Source: SAR202-VII-2 sp965263165
Lineage (GTDB): Bacteria > Chloroflexota > Dehalococcoidia > Lucifugimonadales > SAR202-VII-2
NCBI GenBank assembly: GCA_965263165.1
Contig: OZ253584.1
Span: forward strand, 806,001 to 870,000
DNA length: 64,000 nt
Direction of reading: 5' to 3'
Positions 42,477-50,050 of the stretch are shown here, one piece after another (position 1 is the stretch's first letter; each line of letters starts with the position of its first letter). The translations under genes were made by a program, and so were the position numbers. The notes under the pieces were generated by a model. That model was not told the DNA's origin. It saw only the letters and a list, made by a program, of their open reading frames with translations, and ran no database searches.

Positions 42477-43826
42477 CTACTTCCTGGGCAGCAGGCCCTT
42501 GGGCCAAAACGATAGGAAGAGGATCAGAAGGATGAAGGATATGGCGTCCCTCCATTCGCCGGCCAGGTCCCATATGCCAAACTGCTCGACGAGGCCCAGC
42601 GTAAACCCGCCAACGATGGCGCCGTAGAGGTTTCCCAAGCCGCCGACAACGGAAGCAATCCACCCTTTCAACAAGAGCAGTAGGCCCATCCTGGGCTGGA
42701 TGGCGGTATCGTGGCCGCTAAATATACCGCCCAGAGCAGCGAAGGCGGCGCCTATGAAGAAGACGACGGCGATGATGACGGTGGTGTTCATCCCCACCAC
42801 CTTCGCCACCTCTTCGTCGTCTCCGATGGCGCGCACCGCCTTCCCGAACGCCGTCCTCTTGAGGAGGTATAGCAGGCCCGCGAAGCCAATGAGCGCGGCG
42901 CCGATGGCGAAGACGTTGAACCCCTTGATACTGGCGCCGCCGATGTTCCAGGGATCGCTGCCAAAGGCCGCGGGGAGGGGGTGGGGCGCGCTCTGAAAGA
43001 TGATGGTGATGAAGGCCGTCGCCGCCAGCAGGATGCCAAGGGACGCGACCAGCATGATCAACGGAGAATTGGCTCGCTCGCGCATGTGGGCGTAAAGGCC
43101 CCGGTACAGGGCCAAGGCAACAGCGCCCGCCAAAAGGCATGACACTCCCCAGCCCAGGTAGAGCCCGGATCCGGGCGAGTTGGCCACAAGGAGGCCACAG
43201 TATGCTCCCACGGAGCCGGCGGGAATCGCGGCGAGGGCAAGGAAAAGGCCGATGCCGGCCCCGGCCGATATGCGCCGATAGCCTTGATGGAGCACCCGCG
43301 CCGCAGCGACGGCAACCAGCACGCCTATCGCAGGACTGAGCATGACGTGGAGCTCGTCCGGATAGGCCAGGACAAACCCCGTGTAGATTCCGGCGCCCGC
43401 AGCCAGGAGGCCCCCGACCACGAGCAGAATTTTCGCATTGAAGCGGCGTCGGAACTTGGAAAAGAGGCCGACGTGGAGAGCCCAGGCGACGACTCCGGCA
43501 ACCACCACGGCAAAGAGAATGTTGACGTAGAGGTTGTTCGTGTCGTGAAGGCCAAGGGCGGACGGCTGGGCTCTCAAGTAGAAAACCCCGTACGCGCCAA
43601 TGGCGGCGGCCCCTCCGTAAAACAGATCGAAGAACCAGACGGTGCTGTAGACGAGGGTGAACCCCAGCGCCAGCAGTGCATAGACGGCGCCCACGGACAG
43701 GCCGTTGAAGGCAAATTGCAGGGCCTGGTCACCGGACTGGCTGATTTTCCAGGCGACGTAACCGGCAGCAGCCAGGCTCAATGCGGCCGCCAAGAGTCTG
43801 CGATGGTCACCCAGGTAGGTTGTCAA
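42477..43826 (-). CDS. livH: Branched-chain amino acid ABC transporter permease, enlarged LivH
   Basis: 449 residues against about 290-300 for a normal LivH. The canonical features are present: FNGLSVGAVYALLALGFTLVYS near residue 40, GKAVRAIGDDEEVAKVVGM (cytoplasmic loop) and GGLGNLYGAIVGGFTLGLVE near the C terminus. Between residues about 105 and 255 there is extra, strongly hydrophobic sequence (FAVVVAGVVAWALHVGLF, ILLVVGGLLAAGAGIYTGF, GIGLFLALAAIPAGSVGAYCG, CLLAGAVALALYRGL). This probably adds three or four membrane helices. An internal expansion in this permease is unusual. The extra part may affect the substrate path or bind another protein; this is speculative. Confidence 0.88.
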   Translation of the reverse strand: MTTYLGDHRRLLAAALSLAAAGYVAWKISQSGDQALQFAFNGLSVGAVYALLALGFTLVYSTVWFFDLFYGGAAAIGAYGVFYLRAQPSALGLHDTNNLYVNILFAVVVAGVVAWALHVGLFSKFRRRFNAKILLVVGGLLAAGAGIYTGFVLAYPDELHVMLSPAIGVLVAVAAARVLHQGYRRISAGAGIGLFLALAAIPAGSVGAYCGLLVANSPGSGLYLGWGVSCLLAGAVALALYRGLYAHMRERANSPLIMLVASLGILLAATAFITIIFQSAPHPLPAAFGSDPWNIGGASIKGFNVFAIGAALIGFAGLLYLLKRTAFGKAVRAIGDDEEVAKVVGMNTTVIIAVVFFIGAAFAALGGIFSGHDTAIQPRMGLLLLLKGWIASVVGGLGNLYGAIVGGFTLGLVEQFGIWDLAGEWRDAISFILLILFLSFWPKGLLPRK

Positions 43827-43933
43827 ATGACCCCTCGCCGGAACTCAGCAGACAGGGAATCATCGGCGCATGGAACGCGGCCAAGGACGCTCAACCCACA
43901 CGCTGCGGAACGCTCGCTGTGTTGTCCATCATG

Positions 43934-43972
43934 CCGTGGGGTTGGCCTGGATACCTCTAGCCAACCCCACGG
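43934..43972 (-). terminator. Strong hairpin between livJ and livH
   Basis: A 13-bp perfect stem, CCGTGGGGTTGGC (43934-43946) and GCCAACCCCACGG (43960-43972), lies between the binding-protein and permease genes. No T-tract follows. Such hairpins often stabilise the upstream message so that the binding protein is made in excess; partial termination is another possibility. Confidence 0.6.
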
Positions 43973-43999
43973 CGCCCACGGGTGGCGCTGAAGCCGGTT

Positions 44000-45211
44000 C
44001 TATGCGGTTGGGGCGGGGCCTAGGACTTTGAAGCCCTGGTTATCGTCGGTCCTCTCGGCCAATGGCAGGATCTCCACGACCACGTTGGAGGGACCGATAA
44101 CCTCGCCGTTTTCGTCGAAGCCGTAGCTGTCACCGATGGCGCCGCTCCAGTTGATCTCGTAGAGACAGTCCTTGAATCCGTCCGCGTCCTGGTCGTCGCC
44201 GGTCCTGCTGAGGCACTCGGCGGTGATGTTAACGGTGTCGTAAGCGGAGCCCAGGAACCAGGCGAGGGTGACGTAGCCGTAGCGAGCCCTGAACCTGTTT
44301 AGGAAGTCCCGGCCAACGGCGGTGTCAAGGTCGGGGTTGGGGATGACGGCCTTGAGGCCAGTGGCGGCATCGCCGGCAATCTCCAAAGCGGTTGTCCCTG
44401 CCGCCACGACTTCTGAGTAGATTGGGCCATCGTAGCCCAACTCCCGGGCCTGCTTGAGGATGGTCCCGCCGGTGAACTCCGATTGAGCGGCGACGTGGAG
44501 TCCATCCGGGTTGGCGCCGAGGAGCTTCGTCAACTGGCTCCTGAAGTCGGTGACGTCTGAGGAGTACCGCTCCTCGCCCACAACCTGGCCGCCTAGTTTT
44601 TCGAACTGCTGGACGGTGGTCCGCCTGACCCCCTCGGCGTAGTCGGTCGACTCGTTAATGGTGGCCAACTTGCGGATGCCGTCGGCCCAGAGCAGGTTGC
44701 CGGAATCGACGCCCAGGTTGTTGTCGTTTATCGCGGTCCGGAAGATGTAGTCGCCGGCGAAGGCGATGTCGGGGTTGGTTGCCGACGCGGAGAGTAGGAT
44801 GACGCCGTCCTCCTCAGCCAGGGGCGCCGCTCCGAGCATGGCGCCGCTGCAGGAGGTTCCAAGGATGATCTTCACCCCATCCACGCCGGTGAGCTTGTTG
44901 TAGGCGGTAATGGCGTCCTGCGCGCCGCATTTCGAGTCTTCGACGATGATCTCCAGTATACGCCCGTCGACACCGCCTGCGGCGTTGATTTCGTCCACGG
45001 CCATCTGCTTGGCCTGAACCATCACGGTGCCGTAGGTCTCGCCCGGGCCTGTGACCGATTCCATGACGCCAATCCGAAAGGGAGCTGCGGGTGGAGGGGT
45101 ATTCGTAGCCGCAGGCGTGCTGGTGGGGTCTGAGCCGCAGGCGGCTGTAACGAGAGCCAGAATCACCAACGAGGCAAACGAGGCCATCCATATCTTCGAA
45201 AAGACCTTCAT
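44000..45211 (-). CDS. livJ: Branched-chain amino acid/amide ABC transporter substrate-binding lipoprotein
   Basis: 403 residues from ATG 45211, behind GGAAGGAGGGG. A signal peptide with lipobox TAAC and a Thr/Pro linker (TSTPAATNTPPPAAPF) indicates an anchored binding protein. FRIGVMESVTGPGETYG, AVDEINAAGGVDGRILEI and VKIILGTSCSGAMLGAAPLAEED are typical of the Leu/Ile/Val-binding (type 1 periplasmic) family. The ligand is not predictable; urea, amides and aromatic acids are frequent. As the first gene of the operon it probably delivers substrate to LivH/M. Confidence 0.9.
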   Translation of the reverse strand: MKVFSKIWMASFASLVILALVTAACGSDPTSTPAATNTPPPAAPFRIGVMESVTGPGETYGTVMVQAKQMAVDEINAAGGVDGRILEIIVEDSKCGAQDAITAYNKLTGVDGVKIILGTSCSGAMLGAAPLAEEDGVILLSASATNPDIAFAGDYIFRTAINDNNLGVDSGNLLWADGIRKLATINESTDYAEGVRRTTVQQFEKLGGQVVGEERYSSDVTDFRSQLTKLLGANPDGLHVAAQSEFTGGTILKQARELGYDGPIYSEVVAAGTTALEIAGDAATGLKAVIPNPDLDTAVGRDFLNRFRARYGYVTLAWFLGSAYDTVNITAECLSRTGDDQDADGFKDCLYEINWSGAIGDSYGFDENGEVIGPSNVVVEILPLAERTDDNQGFKVLGPAPTA

Positions 45212-45373
45212 GTCACCCCTCCTTCCCGAAGGACAGAGTCCGAGTGAAATACCGACGTCTCCAGCACTAATCGCCACCACCGAGGCGCCTGTCGAACCGG
45301 TGGCTTGGGGCGGCCGCAGAACGCTTCAACTACCGCTCTGTGGTTGGCCCTGCCGCTGCCAGCGGCCACTGCA

Positions 45374-45379
45374 ATTATA
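45374..45379 (-). promoter_or_regulatory. Candidate liv operon -10 box
   Basis: A perfect TATAAT on the minus strand about 165 bases before the livJ start. No clear -35 stands 16-18 bases upstream, so it is weak evidence. The gap 45212-45710 holds nothing else I can assign. Confidence 0.3.
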
Positions 45380-45710
45380 CCCCATGCGTCTATAGCCCAC
45401 GCGTCACCCAAGTAATGCAACCGACCGTAGGCAGTCTGCCCCGCCGAATCATACCCCCCGCAGCCAGTTCGCACTGTGGCGTTCTGTCCCCCTCGCTCCG
45501 CTTCCCATGGGAACCGGAGCAAGGGTCGGATGGCATACCCATTGCATGCCAACGCCAGGGTGGTTGGGTTCTCATCCCGGTGGGCGCAATAGGGCCAGAC
45601 GCAACCCGTTCCGAGAGGCCCAGCCGGAGGTCGGCATCCCCAAAAAGGCAATTGACAGGAAGGGGCCGATGGCGCAGCATCGCGGCAAGAACGGGTAACA
45701 AGAGGCCCGT

Positions 45711-45932
45711 ATGCGGCAGACAACCAGGACGGTCAAGTCCTCCCTGCCCCCTGAGACGGCGGACCGGGTGGACAAGGTTATGAAACCGCTGGGGTAGGCT
45801 GGGAGCGAATTCCTGCGGGCGGTGTTGGTCCGTCACCTTGAAAAGTGTGCGCGGCGGCAAGGCGAGCGGGGATTGAGGACTACTGCATTGCGGGGACCGG
45901 CGACGGGTTGCTATGCACTCTCCGGTAGGTGA
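45711..45932 (+). pseudogene. Ribbon-helix-helix (CopG-like) protein with a premature stop
   Basis: ATG 45711 gives MRQTTRTVKSSLPPETADRV and then DKVMKPLG, the beta-strand and first helix of a CopG/RHH DNA-binding protein. A TAG at 45795-45797 follows. The same frame continues AGSEFLRAVLVRHLEKC, which is the second helix with the family's R-S-E-F-x-R-x-x-L pattern. Reading through gives a full-length RHH domain, so the TAG is an interrupting mutation, possibly from an Arg-type codon in the usual G-R-T-R-S-E loop. Such proteins are often antitoxins; no toxin gene is visible beside it. The frame ends at 45932, overlapping the next gene. Confidence 0.6.
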
Positions 45933-46476
45933 CTATGGGCGGCTCGCCGCGTTGCATGCGCTGGGCCTGATGCTGTTCGTGGTTGGGTTGGCGTTGGGTC
46001 AACGGTTCCCGGATTTCGATCAGTCGACCTCCCTGTTGCTGCACCGCTCCATAGTCACGCACGGCCCATGGGTTCCGGTCATGCTGGCGATTGCAGCAAC
46101 GCAGAATCGGTCGATCCCGTTGCGCTGGCTGGCGATGGGTGTGAGCCTCGGGCTTGCTGTTCACCTTGCCTTCGACCTGTTCCCGCGAGGCTGGTCGGGG
46201 TATGCGCTGATAAGCGCTCCCTTCCACGGCTGGACGACGCCGGCCTTTTCCCAGGCGTGGATTGCCCTCAGCGCGTTCGTGTGCGCATTCGTGGCGGCGA
46301 AACTGGCGCGGGGCCGGCTGGAGGAGACGCTGGTGGCGTTGGGGATGATCGGGGTGTTCATCAATGCGGTTCCCCACGAGGAGGCGCTTTGGCGCCCGGC
46401 TGGGGCGGCTATAGTGGGCGGAGTCGCGGCGATGATGCTGGCGCGGCTGACCCGCTCGCTGTGGACCAGGGACTGA
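45913..46476 (+). CDS. Multi-pass membrane protein of unknown function
   Basis: 187 residues with about five hydrophobic stretches: ALHALGLMLFVVGLALGQRF, VPVMLAIAATQ, WLAMGVSLGLAVHLAFDLF, FSQAWIALSAFVCAFVAAKLA and ETLVALGMIGVFINAV. HRSIVTHG in the first loop and HLAFDLFPR recall the histidine pattern of DUF457/YdjM-type predicted metal-dependent hydrolases, but the match is too short to name. It lies directly after the broken RHH gene and overlaps its tail. It may have its own promoter. No signal for function was found. Confidence 0.6.
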   Translation: MHSPVGDYGRLAALHALGLMLFVVGLALGQRFPDFDQSTSLLLHRSIVTHGPWVPVMLAIAATQNRSIPLRWLAMGVSLGLAVHLAFDLFPRGWSGYALISAPFHGWTTPAFSQAWIALSAFVCAFVAAKLARGRLEETLVALGMIGVFINAVPHEEALWRPAGAAIVGGVAAMMLARLTRSLWTRD

Positions 46477-46714
46477 TCGGCTGGCGTCACGCGGGGGCAG
46501 ACTCGATGATAGCCGGCGCCAACTTTGAATTGGTCATTGGTCCCTACGCGACACCCAGGCGGCATGCGCCTGTAAGGGATTTTGCCGCACAAGGCCAGGT
46601 TGACGCGCGGTGTCGCCGGTAAGCATGGAGCCATTGGCGCGTGATGCGGGTAATGTAAAGGTCTAAGCCGGGAGGGAGGCTCCCCAACCTGCCGGCGTCG
46701 CGAGCTGGTCAGAA

Positions 46715-47521
46715 TCAGGGCTTGCAGCCTATCGCCTCGCCAAAGGCCAATCCCCCGACGGCGCCAGCGTGGTTTATCCACTCGTCGAGGCCCTGCCGCC
46801 ATTCGTCGAACTGCTGGTGGGTCGCCAACCCGTACTTCGTGGCCGCCGCTATGATTTCGGGCTTATAGAACCAGTCCATGATGAAGGCGTGAAGGAAAGC
46901 GACATCTTCGGAGGAGCTGAAGAAGTCGAAGGAAGCGGTCGCCTGAACGTCGGAGAATCCGGCATCCAGGAACGCGCGCTTCAGCTCTCTGCCCATCTGG
47001 GGATGGCCGCCATTGGCTGTCATAAGGTTTGCAAACGTGTTCCAGGCGGGCGCCGTAGCCTCTGCGCCCGGGTCCAGAAACGAAGATGCGACGATAAACT
47101 CGCGGCTGGAGATGATGCCGCCGGGTTTCAATACCCGTTTCACCTCGGCCAGCGCCGCCTCGGTATCCGGGACGTGCATGAGAACGGCATGGCAGTGGGC
47201 AACGTCGAAGTAGGCGTCTTCGAAGGGGAGAGCGGTCGCGTCGCCGACATGGAACGTCGCATTGTCGTGTCCGCCTGCCTCGGCGGCGGCCCGGGCCAGG
47301 CCGATCTGCGACTCCTCCACGTCGATACCGTGGAACTCCCCGGGACTTACTGCACTGGCCAAGCTGACCGAGATGGTTCCCGGTCCGCAACCGAAATCCA
47401 GAACGCGCAGGCCGGGCTTGAGACGGGGTATCAGGTGTGCGGCATGAGTCTCCGCGCTGCGCCGGTTGAGCAGCCGCCTGAACTCTTCGCTATAGCCCAT
47501 CGTGTAGCTGGATTCAGTCAT
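46715..47521 (-). CDS. SAM-dependent methyltransferase (UbiE/COQ5-like)
   Basis: 268 residues from ATG 47521; a GGGAG at proper distance favours it over ATG 47530. SAM-binding motif I LRVLDFGCGPGTISV, then EFHGIDVEESQIGLA, GDATALPFEDAYFDVAHCHAVLMHV and VLKPGGIISSRE form a complete class I Rossmann methyltransferase. The C-terminal half (about 170-268) has no recognised substrate domain. It resembles uncharacterised methyltransferases near menaquinone or natural-product genes. Substrate and role are unknown. The nearest neighbours are not metabolically linked. The 240-base gap 46477-46714 contains nothing I can identify. Confidence 0.83.
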   Translation of the reverse strand: MTESSYTMGYSEEFRRLLNRRSAETHAAHLIPRLKPGLRVLDFGCGPGTISVSLASAVSPGEFHGIDVEESQIGLARAAAEAGGHDNATFHVGDATALPFEDAYFDVAHCHAVLMHVPDTEAALAEVKRVLKPGGIISSREFIVASSFLDPGAEATAPAWNTFANLMTANGGHPQMGRELKRAFLDAGFSDVQATASFDFFSSSEDVAFLHAFIMDWFYKPEIIAAATKYGLATHQQFDEWRQGLDEWINHAGAVGGLAFGEAIGCKP

Positions 47522-47706
47522 TGGTCGCATCTCCCTTTCCGCATCACGCGTCCATGATCTTCACGGCCACATTGTATCCCACTCGCCGAGAGCGGCATCA
47601 GGGACCTGCGCCAAGTCGCCAGCTTTGTTGCGCTGGCGCCAATACCTATGTTCCAGCCGCCTGCCCTGAGTTTCACTAGGGAATCTCTGAACATGCCCTA
47701 CCCCCA

Positions 47707-47735
47707 TTGCAAAATGCGAACGGATGTGCTATAGT
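47707..47735 (+). promoter_or_regulatory. Promoter of repeat element copy D
   Basis: TTGCAA (47707-47712), 17 bases, TATAGT (47730-47735). A CTAGGGAATCTCTGAACA motif lies about 12 bases upstream (47677-47694). Confidence 0.65.
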
Positions 47736-48167
47736 ATCCCCATGAAGTGGGCCGACAGCCCGCTTCTCCTTCTCGGAGCCTGCCGCATACATATTGCACT
47801 GGAGGCTAACCACAGAGAATCCCCCTGTGGCAGGGGCGCTGAGGGAACAACCCAAGGGGCAAGACCCTCCGAGGAAGGCTGGGACCGGAGCGAATGCCGT
47901 TGTAAGGCACAGGCTCTTTGGAGCCATCCCGCTCCATAATGACTAATGATTCGTAACGGCTAGGCAACGGTCCGTAACGACTCCGTAATGACTCCGTAGC
48001 GACTCGTAATGGCTTTGTAACGGCCTGTAATGCCTTTGTAATGGCTCCGTGCCTGCAAACCCCGAAATCCGGCTGAGTAACGTTACAAAACCTCGCCAAC
48101 CTCACACAGGCGGGAAAGTCCCCTACGGGGGCAGGGACGTGACGAGTCCTCGACTACAGGAAATGGA
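47707..48167 (+). repeat. Promoter-bearing dispersed element, copy D (candidate structured RNA)
   Basis: The 5' hairpin GAAGTGGGC-CGACA-GCCCGCTTC keeps its stem though the loop differs from copies C and E. The stems CCCCTG/CAGGGG and GGCTC/GAGCC (near 47908) are also intact. The tandem array at about 47938-48045 has units such as GTAACGGC and GTAATGAC. The copy continues past CCCCGAAATCCGG to GTCCCCTACGGGGGCAGGGAC and GACTACAGG, which only copy E shares. It ends about 50 bases before the proS stop. The gap 47522-48216 has no gene. Confidence 0.65.
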
Positions 48168-48216
48168 AATAGCCGGCGGCGGATGCGATCGCGATCGGCT
48201 GGGGCGGCGCCCTTTG

Positions 48217-49914
48217 CTAAATATCCAGCAGCGCGAGGGTGTCTGCAAGCGCGTTCTCGCGGGGCGCTTTTTGTGCTTCTTGCCCTGAGCGCGGCTTCAA
48301 CTCGACCTCGTCGGCTTTGATGGTGCGGGGGCTGATGACGACCCGCACCGGCAGGCCCAGCAGGTCGGCGTCGTTGAACTTGACTCCGGCGGTCTCCGGC
48401 CGGTCGTCGAAGAGGACCTCAAGGCCGGCATCCTGAAGCTCGCTGTAGAGAGCTTCGGCGTGGGGCGCCACCTCGGGGCTGCCTGCGTTCAGGGCGATGA
48501 GATGCACCTGGTAGGGAGCGATGGGCGACGGCCAGATCATGCCGGCGTCGTCGTGGTTCTGCTCAATGGCGGCGGCCATGAGGCGGCCCACGCCAATGCC
48601 GTAGCAGCCCATGACGAGGGGCCTCTGCTGCCCTTCCTGGTCGAGAAAGTAGGCGCCGAGGGTCTCGGAGAAGAAGGTTCCCAGCTTGAAGATGTGGCCG
48701 ACTTCGATGCCCCGCGTGGATTCCAGGACGCCGCTGCAGGTGGGGCACCCCTGGCCGGCCGCCGCCAGGGCTATGTCGGCAACGACGTCAGGCTGGAAGT
48801 CGCGGCCGGGGTTGGCGTTGCGCAGGTGGTAATCCTCGCGGTTGGCCCCGACGACGAAGTTGCCGCCCTCGTAGATCGACTGGTCGGCGATGGTCCTGAT
48901 GCCCTGGAGCCCGACTGCGGAGGCGGACCCCGCCACGAGCCCGGCCCTTTTGACCTCTTCGTCGGTGGCGATGTGGAGGTCGCCGCTGTGGAGGAGGTTG
49001 CGCAGCTTGACCTCGTTGACGTCGAGGTCGCCGCGCACCGTTACGAAGACCATCTGGCCGTCTGACGCGTAGAAGACGGCCTTGAGCGTCCTGTGGGCGG
49101 GGAGGGCCAGGAAATCCGCGAGGTCCTGGATCGTGCGGATGCCGGGCGTATGCACCTCTTCGAGCGGCAGGGGGTCCTCCCCTGGCATCTCGGCCCGGCG
49201 GGAGGCCGCTCGCTCCACGTTGGCGGCGTAGTCCCCGTTGGCGCAGAAGAGGATCAAATCCTCGCCGCTTTCGGTGGGAAGGATGAACTCGTGGGAGTCC
49301 TTGCCGCCAATGGCGCCGCTGTCTGCCTCGACGGTCATGAAGGGCAGTCCGCAGCGGCGGTAGATGTTCTGGTACGCCGTCAGCATCCGGCGATAGGTGA
49401 CGTCAAGGGCCTCCTCGTCGGCGTCGAAAGAGTAGGCGTCCTTCATGTCGAACTCGCGAACGCGGATCAGGCCGGCGCGGGGGCGGGGCTCGTCGCGGAA
49501 CTTGGTCTGTATCTGGAAGACGTTCATGGGCAGGTCCCGATAGCTCTGGACGGTGAGCCGCGCCAGCAGGGTCACGACCTCTTCATGGGTTGGGGCGATG
49601 ACCATGTCGCGCTCCCGCCGGTCCTTGAGGCGCATGAGGTTGGGACCGAAGTCGGTGGCGCGGTTGGTCTGGTCCCACAACTCGAGGGGCTGGAGGGAGG
49701 GCATCTTCAGCTCTTGGGCCCCGGCGGCGTCCATCTCCTCGCGGATGATCTGCTCGATCTTGTGGATGGTGCGGAGGGCAATGGGCAGGTAGGCGTAGAC
49801 GCCGGCGGCCACCTGGTGGATCAGCCCGCCCTTGAGGAACAGGCGATAGGACGGTGTTTCCGCCTCGGCGGGGTCCTGGCGGAGGGTCTTTCCAAACATG
49901 CGGGTCATGCGCAT
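48217..49914 (-). CDS. proS: Prolyl-tRNA synthetase, bacterial type with insertion domain
   Basis: 565 residues, the bacterial (INS-containing) length. It charges tRNA-Pro in the cytosol. Class II motif 2 lies in FRDEPRPRAGLIRVREFDMKD, and motif 3 is GCYGIGVGRLMAAAIE. The YbaK-like editing insertion is at about 230-390, with HTPGIRTIQDLADFL and FVTVRGDLDVNEVKL. The C-terminal anticodon-binding domain covers the last 100 residues. No T-box or other leader is visible upstream. The two ATGs at 49914 and 49908 are alternatives. Confidence 0.95.
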   Translation of the reverse strand: MRMTRMFGKTLRQDPAEAETPSYRLFLKGGLIHQVAAGVYAYLPIALRTIHKIEQIIREEMDAAGAQELKMPSLQPLELWDQTNRATDFGPNLMRLKDRRERDMVIAPTHEEVVTLLARLTVQSYRDLPMNVFQIQTKFRDEPRPRAGLIRVREFDMKDAYSFDADEEALDVTYRRMLTAYQNIYRRCGLPFMTVEADSGAIGGKDSHEFILPTESGEDLILFCANGDYAANVERAASRRAEMPGEDPLPLEEVHTPGIRTIQDLADFLALPAHRTLKAVFYASDGQMVFVTVRGDLDVNEVKLRNLLHSGDLHIATDEEVKRAGLVAGSASAVGLQGIRTIADQSIYEGGNFVVGANREDYHLRNANPGRDFQPDVVADIALAAAGQGCPTCSGVLESTRGIEVGHIFKLGTFFSETLGAYFLDQEGQQRPLVMGCYGIGVGRLMAAAIEQNHDDAGMIWPSPIAPYQVHLIALNAGSPEVAPHAEALYSELQDAGLEVLFDDRPETAGVKFNDADLLGLPVRVVISPRTIKADEVELKPRSGQEAQKAPRENALADTLALLDI

Positions 49915-50050
49915 AGGGGTGGCTCCGGAAGCGCGTGCATGGTCTTCGGCGCAATGTCAGGCGGCCGGCGCAGTTTCTTGGCGCCCTGATAAGGGAAGCG
50001 GCCGGCGCCGCCAGTGGGTCCGCACGCTGGATGGTTCCGGGAAGCCGGTC

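Noticed and set aside
47724..47939. A 71-codon frame in element copy D as a small protein gene
   Set aside because: The same frame in other copies changes amino acids freely, loses its ATG in copy B and differs in stop position, so I treat the region as non-coding.
49915..50050. A T-box or leader before proS
   Set aside because: No T-box sequence and too short a gap for a Stem I.
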